Origin: Whitmania pigra
Taxonomy: Eukaryota; Annelida; Clitellata; Hirudinida; Haemopidae
Length of the DNA: 64,000 bases
Reading direction: 5' to 3'
NCBI GenBank assembly: GCA_021613335.1
Contig: JAJTWR010000044.1
Span: 3,427,501 to 3,491,500 of the forward strand
Position 1 is the first letter of the stretch, and each line of letters starts with the position of its first letter. Positions 54,720 through 64,000 of this stretch are shown one piece after another. The notes beneath the pieces are model-generated. The model did no database searches. It was not told the origin of the DNA and saw nothing but the letters and a program-made list of their open reading frames with translations. A program made the translations under genes and the position numbers.

Positions 54720-55530
54720 TTCCTTTTTCTTGGCAAAATTACTAATTACATTGTCAAAGTCTGAAATATCAGACTCAACACTGAGCCTAGTCAAATTGTT
54801 CAGGCGATCAGGTGGACCTGAGGTAATTTTTGATGAACTTAAGTTTGCTGAAGCTCCTTTCTGCTGATGCTACAATGGCTGGTGTTATAAGGAACATTCT
54901 TAAACTGACAGTGAAGTTGGGAAATATATTTTCTAATCCAAAGCATTTGCTACCCAACTTTCTTTTTAACAAAATTGGCATTGTGAACATTGTTTTGTGA
55001 TTTGCACAAGGTTTGCTGATGTCTATAGAATAATTCTCCGCTAGTTTAGCTGCTTTGCTCATCAAATCCTCTTCTGACAACTTTTGGTGGTTCCAAAGAA
55101 AGCTGAATGTGTCAGAAATCTATTTTAGCGCAATAAAACGAACTGTAAGCTTTCCAACAACACTATCCAATAGTAAATAAAATATGTGCTTTCGGAAGTG
55201 GGCTTCCTCAGTGGATTCATCTGCTTCGTTCAATTTATTCAAATTTTCGGTGACCCGTCAAAATAGCCCAGCGACAAAACATCCCCGTCAATGTATCTTT
55301 ATAAAAAATTATTTATATGAGTTGAAGACATTAACTGATAACTGATTTAAAATTTGATTAAGTGAAAGGAGTTTTATGTTTTGATGGTGCTGTTTTGACG
55401 GGGCTATTTTGTCGCCGGGCTATTATGACGGGGTGCCCAAATTTTCATCAGGTGTATCCTCATCTTTTAATCTTTTTTCTGGCAGTGGTACTACTGTTTC
55501 TAAAGTCGCATTACTAGCTTGAATGACTGT
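54720..55530 (-). pseudogene. hAT transposase gene remnant, interrupted by a MITE
   Basis: On the minus strand from about 55,500: VPLPEKRLKDEDTPDEN, [MITE], LNKLNEADESTEEAHFRKHI, YLLLDSVVGKLTVRFIALK, an in-frame stop, SDTFSFLWNHQKLSEEDLMS, then LRMFLITPAIVASAERSFSK with LKFIKNYLRST, and RLNNLTRLSVESDI. These are the middle and C-terminal dimerisation parts of a hAT transposase of the ZMYM1-like type. The stop at about 55,129 and the insertion show it is dead. Its upstream sequence continues to 55,620 and resumes at 59,874 on the far side of the Ty3/gypsy insertion. Confidence 0.88.
55249..55438. mobile_element. 190-bp MITE with 8-bp TSD (Merlin-like), nested in the hAT gene
   Basis: Left end GGTGACCCGTCAAAATAGCC and, on the minus strand, right end GGGCACCCCGTCATAATAGC form inverted repeats of about 45 bp. 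Perfect duplications AAATTTTC flank it (55,241-55,248 and 55,439-55,446). GG-starting termini with 8-bp duplications suit the Merlin superfamily, which I infer rather than prove. Removing it and one duplication restores the hAT reading frame locally. Confidence 0.88.
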
Positions 55531-55620
55531 TTTTCAGAAGTTAATATGGATCAATATGAAGTAATGATAAAAATTACACAATTGCGTTCTAATGTTCATG
55601 GGCCCCCTTATTAGTGTAAA

Positions 55621-55784
55621 TGTATATACACAGACAATCAGAAGAATAAATGTTGAACAGAGGAATTGTTGACTCGAGTTGAGAAGGAATAATATCGCGT
55701 TAAGTTCATGAGACATAAACAAACATGGCGCTCGGAGCCCGCGTCTCTAATTATGCAAGTAGGACAAAGTTCCTGTGTCCAACA
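55621..55784 (-). repeat. 3' LTR of the Ty3/gypsy element
   Basis: 164 bp, on the minus strand TGTTGGACACAGGAACTTTG ... GTGTATATACA. Two differences from the 5' LTR. Confidence 0.95.
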
Positions 55785-55799
55785 ATACTCCCCCACCAG
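55785..55799 (-). promoter_or_regulatory. Polypurine tract
   Basis: Minus strand CTGGTGGGGGAGTATT directly before the 3' LTR; primes plus-strand cDNA synthesis in LTR elements. Confidence 0.85.
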
Positions 55800-55822
55800 A
55801 GAGCAAACTGGCGAACGAAAAG

Positions 55823-58800
55823 TCAGGGCTCGTAGTCCTCGAGTTTCTTGGGCCAGTGAACTCTTCGTCCGGAGCGTGTTTGAGGTCGAGCCAGAGGTGT
55901 TGCTGGGTTGATAGCTGGGGATGGGTTGGCTGTGGGTGGAACTGAAGTCTGGGGCAGAATTGCTGGTTTCAGCCTGTCGATAGACACTGTGTCATTCCGG
56001 CCATTCTTCCTGATGACGAAGTATTTCCGATGGCGCTCTTGGACGTCAAAGGGACCGTCGTATGGTGGATGCAGCGGTGGTTTGTGAGAATCGACCCGGA
56101 TGAGCACTTGTGGTGTCGTGGCCAGGTCCTTCGGGATGTACGCGGGTTGCTGCCGTTGTCTTGGTTGTTGCGGCCTGAGACCCTGCATTTGCTCCCTCAG
56201 ACGATCCACGAAACCTGACTGTCCAATCGGCGGGTTGGAGTCGCTTGCTGGTGAAAACTCTCCTGGTAATCTCAACGCCGTCCCGTAGACCAACTCGGCT
56301 GGAGAGCATTGAAGGTCTTCTTTGACGGTTGCCCGGATCCCCAGAAGAGCCATGGGTAAGAGATCTGTCCAGGTGTTGGTGGCGTTCTGTGCGATGAGTG
56401 CTGCCTTGAGTTGACCATTCCGTTAGCAGCAGGATGGTAGGCCGTTGTTTTTACGTGGCGGATGCCTAACAACTTGCACCACTGATGAAACATATGTGAG
56501 GAAAATTGGCTACCCCTGTCCGTGGTGATGGTTTCCGGCACTCCAAAGTTGGAAATCCATGAGAGCATGAAATTCTTGACGATGGCTTCCGTTGAGGTGT
56601 CGGAAAGGGGTATAGCCATGGGCCATCTTGTGAATCGATCCACGCATGTGAGGATGTGTGTGTGTCCCTCCGATGACGGAAGTGGTCCAAATGAATGTGT
56701 TGGAAGCGGCAACTTGGCAGAGAGAATGTTGCTGGTGGCGTCGTAGTGTGTCGGTGGATCTTGCTCTTCTGGCACGCCAGACACTCTCGGCACCATGCTC
56801 TGATGTCCTTGTCCATGTTTGGCCAGACGAAACGTTGCCTCACCAGTTTTGACGTTGCACGGGCACCTGGATGTGATAAAGAGTGTAGGCTCAGAAATAC
56901 CTTGTGACACAGCTTCTCTGGGACGAGCGGTCTGTGCACTCCTGTTGAGACGTCGACGAAGATGTTGCCGTGGCTGGATGGTAGTGGGACATCAATGATC
57001 TCCAGGGATGGCATGTCGATCTGGAGCTGGGTCTCTGCAGCTTGGTGTGCGGCTATCTCTTGCAGATCGATGGTTGTGACGGTGTTGACATCGGTGCGCG
57101 ACAAGGCATCTGCCACGACATTCTGGTCTCCCTTGATGTGCCTGATGTCAGCTGCAAACTGACTGAGGAAATCCAGATGCCGTATTTCCCTGGGCGAGTA
57201 CCGGCTGGATCCGCTCTTGTAAGCAAATGTGAGCGTCCTGTGGTCCGTGTAGATTGTAAATTGACGACCTTCCAATAGGTGTTGGAAGTGCTTCACGGCC
57301 AGGTACATCGCCAACAGTTCCCTGCCGAACGTGCTGTACCGCGTTTCCGTCGGGCTGAACTTCTTGGAGAAAAACGCCACCGGTGTAGTGAGGCCACCTT
57401 GTACCTGTTCCAGGACCGCTCCAGCTGCATCGTCGGAAGCATCTGTGAGGAGTTGTAGGTGGCTGTCCCTGCCCAAGAATGCGAGACAGGTGGCGGACTG
57501 CACAGCATCTTTGATTTTCTGGAATGCAAGGCAACTGGACAGGGTTCAGGGACACTGCTGCCTTGCTCTTCGAGTTCTGCTTGTTGAACATGCTGGTCAA
57601 AGGAGCGAGCATGTCGGCGCAGTGTGGGATGAACCTCCTGTAGAAGTTCACCAGACCCACGAAACGTCGTAGCTGTGTAAGCGTCTCCGGTTGCTTGTAC
57701 TCTGTGATGGCCTTGACATTGTCCGGAAGTGGCTGTATGCCGTCCGAACTCACAGAGTTTCCCAGAAATGTTGTGGATGCGACAGCAAACTCACACTTGT
57801 CCATGTTCACCGTGAGGTGGAAATCAGTGAACCTCTCCAGCACTTGCTCCAGATGTCCGAGATGCTCCTCCATCGACGAACTGGCAATTAGAACGTCGTC
57901 GATGTAGACAAATACAAAATCTAGCCCTCGGAGTATCTCGTCCATGAAGCGCTGGAAAGACTGGGCTGCGTTCCTGAGTCCGAACGGTAGCCGGATGAAT
58001 TCGTACAGACCGAACGGTGTGGTGAGGGCGGTCTTGGGTATGTCCTCCTCTGCGATGGGGATGTGGTGGTAGGCCCGGACGAGATCGATTCTTGAAAAGA
58101 CCTGTGCGTTGGTCAGACCATTTGTGAAATCGTGTAGGTGAGGAATGGGGTATCTGTCCGGAACCGTCCGTGCGTTCAGTGCTCTGTAATCCCCACATGG
58201 CCTCCAGTCCCCTGAAGATTTTGGAACCATGTGCAGAGGTGATGACCATGGGCTGGAAGAGGGGCGGATGATTCCCAACTGGAGCATGTGCTCGAACTCA
58301 GCCTTGGCCATCTTGAACTTGTCGGGGTGAAGACGGCGTGGCTTGGAGAAAACAGGTGGGCCGTCTGTGACAATGTGATGTTTGACCTGATGAGTGACGC
58401 TCTCGTTGAAGTTGGAAGGCCCGCCCAGTGACGGAAACTTTTCCAGAAGCCCGGTGATGAGGTTGGTGGTTGCTCGCGCCAGGTGGATGTGGGTGCTGCA
58501 CTGATTGATCCCACGACCGATAGAGTTGTCTTGTTGTCTATGAGCCTCTTGTTGAACATGTCGACGTTCAAGTTGAAATGGCCCAGGAAATCTGCTCCAA
58601 TGATTGGCGACTGCACATCGGCGACAACGAAGATCCACTGGAAATTGCGCCTCAAACCCAAATCTAACGACAGGGATTTTTGACCGTAAGTCCTAATCGT
58701 CGTGCCATTGGCAGCCTGCAGAGTGAAGGGTGATGTCTTGAGCGTGTGCTGGGGAGGTGGAGGGATGACGCTGACCTCCGACCCGGTGTCGACAAGAAAC

Positions 58801-58964
58801 TTCAGGCCGTTGTAAACGTCATCGATGAGGAACAGGCGACTTCCATGATGTTGGCCAGAGGCAGCCGTCGCAGCTACTGCTCGGCCCTGGAGTTTGATGA
58901 CTGGAAGGAGCAGGGCTGTTGGCAGCGTTGAGCTTTCTCCCGGTATGTGGCGTGGTACCAACAC
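55823..58964 (-). pseudogene. pol: Ty3/gypsy pol: protease, reverse transcriptase, RNase H, integrase (frame-broken)
   Basis: Protease: LFLIDDVYNGLKFLVDTGSE with the catalytic DTG, about 58,840. Reverse transcriptase: [55 protein letters not shown] and the catalytic YIDD (about 57,910). RNase [37 protein letters not shown]. Integrase: zinc motif H...H...CxxC (SHPGARATSKLV, CRECLACQ), then DRFTRWPMAIPLSD and TTDRGSQFSSHMF of the DDE core, and a C-terminal stretch with PPYDGPFDVQERHRKYFVI. The domains occupy different frames, with changes near 58,490 (protease/RT), 57,530 (RT/RNase H), 56,720 and 56,400 (both in integrase). As written, no full pol can be translated. Confidence 0.93.
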
Positions 58965-59623
58965 ACTCCCGGTGTGTTGCTGCGTCTTGCTTGGGATCTG
59001 CTCCTGCTGTGGGGTCGTGTGTGTCGCCTAGGCTCCGCTCTGGTGGTTTCCAGCCTGGCCAGCCTGTCGGTGATCATCTGAAGCTTGAGGCTGATGTCTT
59101 CCATGGTGGTCTGTCCTTGCAGGGGGGCCGTCACTACCCGTGAGACTGTGGGGTCCGTGTACGCGTCCATGACTTGGTCCGCCATGATGGACTGTTCCAG
59201 GAGGCTTTTGTCGTGGGCGGTCGCCAGCATGGACCGGACGTGAGGTGGCAGCTTATCAACCCATAGCTGCCGGAGGATGGCTTCGTCCATCAAATTGTCT
59301 CCCAGCAGCGTCTTCATGTGTCGAAGGAGTTGGCTGGGTAGCCGACCTTCCAGTTGCACTGCGCTCAGCCGTGTCTGTTGAGATTGTCCGCACCGCTGCA
59401 GGATGGCCTCCTTGAGCCCGGTGTACGGCCTCTCGCTTGGAACCTCGTAGATGAGGTCCTGGACCTGCTCCGCTACGTGGAAGGGCAGATTGTGTACCAC
59501 GTGTGCGTATCGCTGAGTCTCGTCCTTCAGGCGTTGTATGTGAAACAACGCCTCGATGTTGGCGAACCACAGTCTCGGGTTCGCTGTGAAAAACGGCGGC
59601 AACTGCATGCTGACTGCTGTCAC
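58874..59623 (-). CDS. gag: Ty3/gypsy gag
   Basis: 249-codon frame starting MTAVSMQLPPFFTANPRLWF, the usual opening (PPFxxxxPxxWFxxxExxF) of gag in this gypsy group, and ending in a Cys-His knuckle CWYHATYREKAQRCQQPCSF (C-x3-H-x9-C-x3-C, the variant typical of the group) after an Arg/Ser-rich stretch. It overlaps the protease frame by about 90 bases in another frame, so protease may be made by frameshifting or the overlap may reflect an indel near 58,900. It is the only intact-looking gene of the element. Confidence 0.9.
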   Translation of the reverse strand: MTAVSMQLPPFFTANPRLWFANIEALFHIQRLKDETQRYAHVVHNLPFHVAEQVQDLIYEVPSERPYTGLKEAILQRCGQSQQTRLSAVQLEGRLPSQLLRHMKTLLGDNLMDEAILRQLWVDKLPPHVRSMLATAHDKSLLEQSIMADQVMDAYTDPTVSRVVTAPLQGQTTMEDISLKLQMITDRLARLETTRAEPRRHTRPHSRSRSQARRSNTPGVCWYHATYREKAQRCQQPCSFQSSNSRAEQ

Positions 59624-59685
59624 ACGTGGTAGAGCTCCGGCCTCCTCTGATTTCAGGTTGATTAGATCTTCTATATCTCTTCTAT

Positions 59686-59701
59686 CACGTCGGGGTCACC
59701 A
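59686..59701 (-). promoter_or_regulatory. Primer binding site
   Basis: Minus strand TGGTGACCCCGACGTG, 8 bases inside the 5' LTR, the tRNA primer site sequence common in arthropod and other invertebrate gypsy elements. I did not identify the tRNA. Confidence 0.8.
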
Positions 59702-59709
59702 ATTTGTAG

Positions 59710-59873
59710 TGTATATACACAGACAATCAGAAGAATAAATGTTGAACAGAGGAATTGTTGACTCGAGTTGAGAAGGAATAATATCGCGTTGAGTTCATGA
59801 AACATAAACAAACATGGCGCTCGGAGCCCGCGTCTCTAATTATGCAAGTAGGACAAAGTTCCTGTGTCCAACA
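59710..59873 (-). repeat. 5' LTR of the Ty3/gypsy element
   Basis: 164 bp, TG...CA; promoter and polyadenylation functions of the element are expected here, but no TATA box is obvious. Confidence 0.95.
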
Positions 59874-60114
59874 TCCTAAACTTTTCTGGGCCACGGTGCG
59901 ATGCACCGGCTGCACCCCTCTGCAAAGCGGTATCTCTGTATGAAGCTCAAAAGTTGAAAGGGACCATCAATTTTATAGTTTCCTAAAGTTTCCATGAAGC
60001 TCAAACGTTGAAAGGGACCATAGATTTTATAGTTTCCTAAAGCTTCCACAAAATACTTCAATCTCTAACTTTCGGCAAAGAACTCTTTTTTTTCTATGTC
60101 TTCATCAACTAAGC
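59874..60114 (-). repeat. Upstream part of the interrupted hAT element, with a 56-bp tandem duplication
   Basis: TCCTAAACTTTTCTGGGCCA continues the sequence broken at 55,620. At 59,939-60,050 a unit beginning TGAAGCTCAAAAGTTGAAAG is repeated once (GTTGAAAGGGACCAT twice). Its relation to the hAT gene at 54,720-55,530 is inferred from strand and position. The last bases (60,107-60,114) are the left TSD of the next element. Confidence 0.55.
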
Positions 60115-60679
60115 CAGCGGTTCTCAACCATTCTGACGCCGCGACCCTTCAACAACAAAATTGAACGGGCTCTTTCATTCAGGGATCAGTGTCGTTGTTA
60201 CCTTTCACTTCTAAATATTAGATTTAGTTGGTTTTAAATGTGAAAACGTGAGACACATTGTCATGTTTTTAAAGTATTTATTTTGTAACATTACTTGAGT
60301 TTCTAAACATCGCAACAGTTTCAGTGAGATGGAAGTGCTTGCTAAATTCAAGATGGCAAAACCAACAAACGTGCTCACTAACAAACAAAAACTTAACAGA
60401 GGACTAGAGATGTGAACACATCCTTTCATGTCCATTACATTTATACAATGTACAACATCAAACAACATAATTAGTTGGTCGCACCCGTGGATATCTAGAT
60501 ATAAAAAAATATCAAAATTATATGTAAGGTTAAAGAAAAGGTTTTGCCAAAAAATGTCTTTAAAAAATATTTCAAAAATATATTTTAAAAAAATTAGCGT
60601 CTTAGTGTCTTAGGCGATCACCAAGAAAAAACATCAGGCGGCCCCAAGGGGGTTGCGACCCACAGGTTGAGAACAGCTG
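60115..60679. mobile_element. Non-autonomous hAT (Charlie-type) element, 565 bp
   Basis: Left end CAGCGGTTCTCAACC and, on the minus strand, right end CAGCTGTTCTCAACCTGTGG are Charlie-type hAT termini. Flanks AACTAAGC (60,107-60,114) and AACTATGC (60,680-60,687) form an 8-bp duplication with one mismatch. No transposase is present; the open frames inside are AT-rich and meaningless. Confidence 0.9.
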
Positions 60680-61306
60680 AACTATGCAAATCATAATCAT
60701 CATCAAGCGAATTTGACAATATGAGAAAGGTGTATTTGTTTGCAAGAAAACAAAATGCCGCCCCTGGCGCTCGCTGCCTTAGTTAAGATGCCTTGGTCTT
60801 TCCATATAGGTGCATTTAGCAACTGATGGAATTGATTTGGTGAATTTAGTAATGACAACGAAAAACATCAGAAATTGTAGAGCTTATCTCTACATCAGGA
60901 GCCTCTGACTCATATTCTTAAAAATGATTTAAAAACCTTCAGGCTTTCAAAATACATGTGACAATAGGAATCGACTGGGGTCACTTTTTTAACCGGGCTG
61001 GGGTTCAGTTGCCGGAGTTAACCGGGGCAGGGATACAAAATACATGTTTAGATATGAAACTTTCTAACGTATTAACAACGTCTCTCGGATGATCTTTTCC
61101 TTCTGGAAGATGTGTCCTAACGAACTGATAACAGAGTGGCAAACTTGGGGTGGATGGATGGACGGGCGATTGATGGATGGCCCACCTGCCAGCCCAAGTG
61201 AAAGCAGTTCTAAATGGCTTTCATGGTGAGACGTTTGCCAAAGAATGTGGAAACATTACTGTTTCTTAAGTATAAGTATTTTAATAGATTATTTCACAAA
61301 GGTGCC

Positions 61307-61600
61307 CCAAGTATCGGACGATTTTGTTTATTATGATGTGTTATCATGGGTTATCATGAATTATTAATACCAAGTATCATTAGACGAGTGATTAAGACTT
61401 TGGCATTAGGAGTTCAAAAACAAGCTTCTCTCAAGAGCTTTTACAACTAACATCTGATTATTCCATCAAACGAGAGATTTTATGATAACTTGGATTCAGA
61501 CATGGAACGCTTTAAAGAAAGTGTCTAAATTTCTTATACATGATTTACGACATTCCCCGGCTAAAATTTGCCGGGGCCGGGGTCCCAGGTTGATTCCTAT
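61307..61600 (+). repeat. SINE family 2, copy C
   Basis: Opens CCAAGTATCGGACGATTTTG, then TAGACGAGTGATTAAGACTT (A-box region), GGAGTTCAAAAAC (B-box region), GAGAGATTTTATGATAACTT, and 3' CCCCGGCTAAAATTTGCCGG. It is the most complete copy in the window. Confidence 0.8.
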
Positions 61601-61899
61601 GTGGCACCTCCCTTGCCATATTCGGAAAAGTTTCTCTAAACCTATCAAAGATATCAGATGTCAAAATCTATGGTGCCCTTACGGACTTTTTTGGAATCAT
61701 TATATATTATTTTGAAAATAATGTTTATATTGTATACAGTAAATGTTAAGTGTATCAATTCTGATGTCTGGTGTCATATCATATTGGATAAAATCTTCTG
61801 TCATTATAACAAACTGTTATTTAATAAACTAAATAATTTATAAAATAATAAAATTTGCATTAATTTCATTATAAGCTAACAATTTACAGCACATCACTT

Positions 61900-62238
61900 T
61901 CGACATTATTTCGACATTTTCGAACATAGTTCCTGCCCTCTTTGCGACTCCTCCCATTTTCGGTTCAGATATTAAGGGCTTTAAGTCTCAGCCTTTAGCG
62001 TTAGTATAAATTATTTTGGTTTATTAAAGTTTAATTTTAGTTTTTTAATGTGCAATTTTAAGCATTCTGTAACAAACTTATCAACATGCTAAATTTATCC
62101 TTTAGTGTAACGATAATATTATTCCTTATTTTAGTTCTTTGCTTCTTTATCGGTGCTTCCTGTCCGATGTTCTACTTGCGCTGGATTTTGATACAAACAG
62201 TAATCGCCTCGATTTATTGAGCTAATCTGCCATTTGCT
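61900..62238 (+). promoter_or_regulatory. Presumed POLR2A promoter and 5' untranslated region
   Basis: Locally less AT-rich sequence (GCCCTCTTTGCGACTCCTCC at 61,936) lies 300 bp before the ATG. I see no TATA box or other defined core element at a fixed distance, so this is placed by position only. Confidence 0.35.
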
Positions 62239-64000
62239 ATGGCTGCTCCTAGGTATCAAGATTCCATAGCTCCCAAACGGGAGGTTAAAAAAGTACAGTT
62301 TTCTATTCTGAGCCCCGACGAAGTGGTAAGTTTTAAAATGATTTTGTACAATAAACATATTTTTTAGGTAGTGGTTTAATTTAAAAATATCCGAATTTTG
62401 GTAAATTATTTTTATTTTGGATTACCATTATATACGTGGTGCTCTGGCCGCTTTGTGTTGGAATAATAAGTTGCATTTTTGTTGATTAAAACTGCTTCTT
62501 GTATTCATTCCATTGGGCAGGGGTGATGATCATGTAGAATAAACTAATATAAATTGGATTGACCCCTAAACATTATTTAAGATTTTTGCTTTATACTAAA
62601 ACTGTAAACTTTGCAACAAGAGATTGGGTGGTGTCATTTTTATAAATGGTTGATTTTTATTGTCTTTTCATTACAAATAAATGTAAATTGATTAAATTAC
62701 TCTTATTGTTGAATCATCTAAGGTTTTACTTAAAGCCCAAGGTGTTACTTAACCATTGTTTTCTAGTTAAGAATGTCTGTCACTACTGATGGTGGGATTA
62801 ACTACCCTGAAGCTACTGAAGGGGGAAAACCCAAGATAGGAGGTGTCATGGATCCAAGGCAGGGTGTGGTTGACAGAACTGGCCAGTGTCTTACTTGTAA
62901 TGGTGGCATGCATGACTGTCCGGGTCATTTTGGGCACATTGAACTTGCAAAACCTGTCTTCCATGTTCACTACATGTCCAAAATAGTGAATGTTTTGAGA
63001 TGTGTGTGTTTTTCCTGCTCTAAACTTCTTGTGGATGTGGTTGGTATATTAAACTGCATTTATGATCTTTTTTGAATTGTAGAGTAACTATTAAAATTCT
63101 CTCCACATTATCTACAATTCAAAAAAAAAATTCTCAATATTATAAATGTTCATTTATTGGGGTGGAGGAAATTGTATTATCAGAAGATTGTGATGGTGGC
63201 TAATCAATCATTGAATAGACTTTGTTCTATTAATATTTTTTAGAAAGGGCCAAAGGTTAAAGACATAATTTTCAAAACTAAAGATGACTTACGGAAAAGA
63301 CAGTCTCACATATATGAACTTTGTAAAACAAAGAAAGTTTGTGGGGGAGAAGAGGCTGATGAAAAGGAAGATGAAAATAATGAAAGAAGAGACAGCCAGG
63401 TAATTAAAAATATTTGTTTAGTGCTTTTCTTTTTTAAAGCTTTTGAATATTTTATGTGCCTGTGTTGGATATTAAGGCATTACAATTATCCAATCATTTA
63501 CACAAGTATATCTTGAAACTCTTGATTGAGCCTTCTGACAGATTTTCTGAAAAGGTTTCAGCCCTGAATCCTGATACTCTCGGGGGCTAGACTGCTTCTG
63601 GAGATCAATTTCGGCCTGTAGTTTCTTAATGCTGGCAAAACCTTTTCAAAGCATGTTTCTCTTGTAAGATGTTCTTTTCTTCTGACAAAAGTTCTCAAAG
63701 GCACCATGGAAATTTGTGAAAAAGTCTTTGAGAGCTTTGCTGTTTGAGATTAATACAAGGGTATGTGTATTTTCATAACTAGATGATTCAAATAGCACCA
63801 ATAGTAGTGACCCTGATAGGTGTCATGTTGTTTCATCCTTGGCCTTCTTTTAACAACCCTATTATGGTGTAATATAACACGGTCTTTCCAGATAACCCCT
63901 AATTAAGTAAAATGTAAGTGCAGTGGAAATGATTTTCATGATAATTTTGTTCAAACATAATTTTCTGATGTTAAAATGAATATTATCAAGAGTTGGATTG
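62239..64000 (+). CDS. POLR2A: RNA polymerase II largest subunit RPB1 (first three coding exons; 3' end off window)
   Basis: RPB1 is the catalytic subunit of RNA polymerase II. Exons: 62239-62325, 62767-63039 and 63244-63399, all phase 0, giving 172 codons before the window ends in an intron. Exon 1: [20 protein letters not shown] then FSILSPDEV, the universal start of RPB1 (VQFGxLSPDE). Exon 2: [20 protein letters not shown], the zinc motif [17 protein letters not shown] (C-x2-C-x6-C-x2-H) and [20 protein letters not shown] with [10 protein letters not shown] (second zinc pair). Exon 3: [20 protein letters not shown] then [15 protein letters not shown]. The sequence is diverged from vertebrate and insect RPB1 in the clamp, but every zinc ligand is kept. 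The exon 2 donor GTTGGT is weak. Confidence 0.97.
63400..64000 (+). other. POLR2A intron 3 (partial)
   Basis: Begins GTAATT. The next RPB1 segment expected (the GHGGCGRYQP-like zinc region) is not found before the window ends, so the intron is at least 600 bp. No repeat was recognised. Confidence 0.8.

Larger units (their letters stand above)
55621..59873 (-). mobile_element. Ty3/gypsy LTR retrotransposon, 4.25 kb, minus strand
   Basis: Two 164-bp LTRs (55,621-55,784 and 59,710-59,873), both TG...CA, differ at only two positions. Between them on the minus strand lie a primer binding site, gag, protease, reverse transcriptase, RNase H, integrase and a polypurine tract, the Ty3/gypsy order. 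There is no envelope gene. Pol is broken by several frame changes. No target-site duplication is visible: GTAAA precedes and TCCTA follows. The element splits the upstream part of the hAT element whose transposase lies at 54,720-55,530. Its GC content is far above the surroundings. Confidence 0.97.
60688..62238. other. Upstream flank of POLR2A
   Basis: Contains SINE family 2 copy C and, nearer the gene, a presumed promoter and 5' untranslated region that I cannot delimit. A short ATGG-type repeat lies at about 61,150-61,180. Nothing else is recognisable. Confidence 0.6.

Noticed and set aside
55708..59738. Many plus-strand open frames of 60-113 codons
   Set aside because: They are antisense shadows of the GC-rich Ty3/gypsy gag and pol.

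Overview
This window is animal nuclear DNA. It is AT-rich and intron-dense, with phase-consistent introns that are almost all GT-AG. It carries three conserved metazoan protein genes and a large load of transposable elements. The cilia protein HYDIN shows that the organism builds motile cilia or flagella. The diverged RNA polymerase II subunit, the tRNA-derived SINEs and the mix of mariner, Tc1, hAT, Merlin-like, foldback and Ty3/gypsy elements fit an invertebrate metazoan. I cannot name the phylum from this window.

Layout. (1) 1-31,501, plus strand: the last 64 exons (about 3,562 codons) of HYDIN, the giant ASH-domain protein of the axonemal central pair. It includes the internal adenylate-kinase-like P-loop domain and the natural C terminus; the 5' end lies off the left edge. 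I found no frame break in any exon. Its introns hold a LINE fragment, a full-length dead mariner, several SINEs and large GAT/ATT microsatellites. (2) 31,502-33,663: short convergent intergenic region with a GAGT microsatellite, a second-family SINE and a Charlie/GTF2IRD2-type hAT remnant. (3) 33,664-40,150, minus strand: a complete 14-exon, 499-codon heat shock factor gene (HSF1-like) with DNA-binding domain, HR-A/B trimerisation coiled coil and a C-terminal activation region. Two adjacent exons in its linker are a tandem duplication. (4) 40,151-62,238: 22 kb without a host gene that I can recognise. It contains a Tc1 remnant, a SINE, a 5.2-kb foldback transposon with a perfect 9-bp target duplication (45,114-50,359), and then a transposon nest with two hAT elements bearing perfect 8-bp duplications, a Ty3/gypsy integrase fragment, and a third hAT gene interrupted by a Merlin-like MITE and by a young 4.25-kb Ty3/gypsy element. 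A Charlie-type hAT MITE and a SINE follow. (5) 62,239-64,000, plus strand: the first three coding exons of POLR2A (RPB1), running off the right edge.

HYDIN and HSF are convergent. HSF and POLR2A are divergent but separated by the transposon-rich block, so no shared promoter is suggested. The most notable non-genic structure is the foldback element: near-identical 491/492-bp outer arms, inner arms built of about 127-bp tandem units (ten on the left, four on the right), and a central 2.5 kb with no recognisable transposase.
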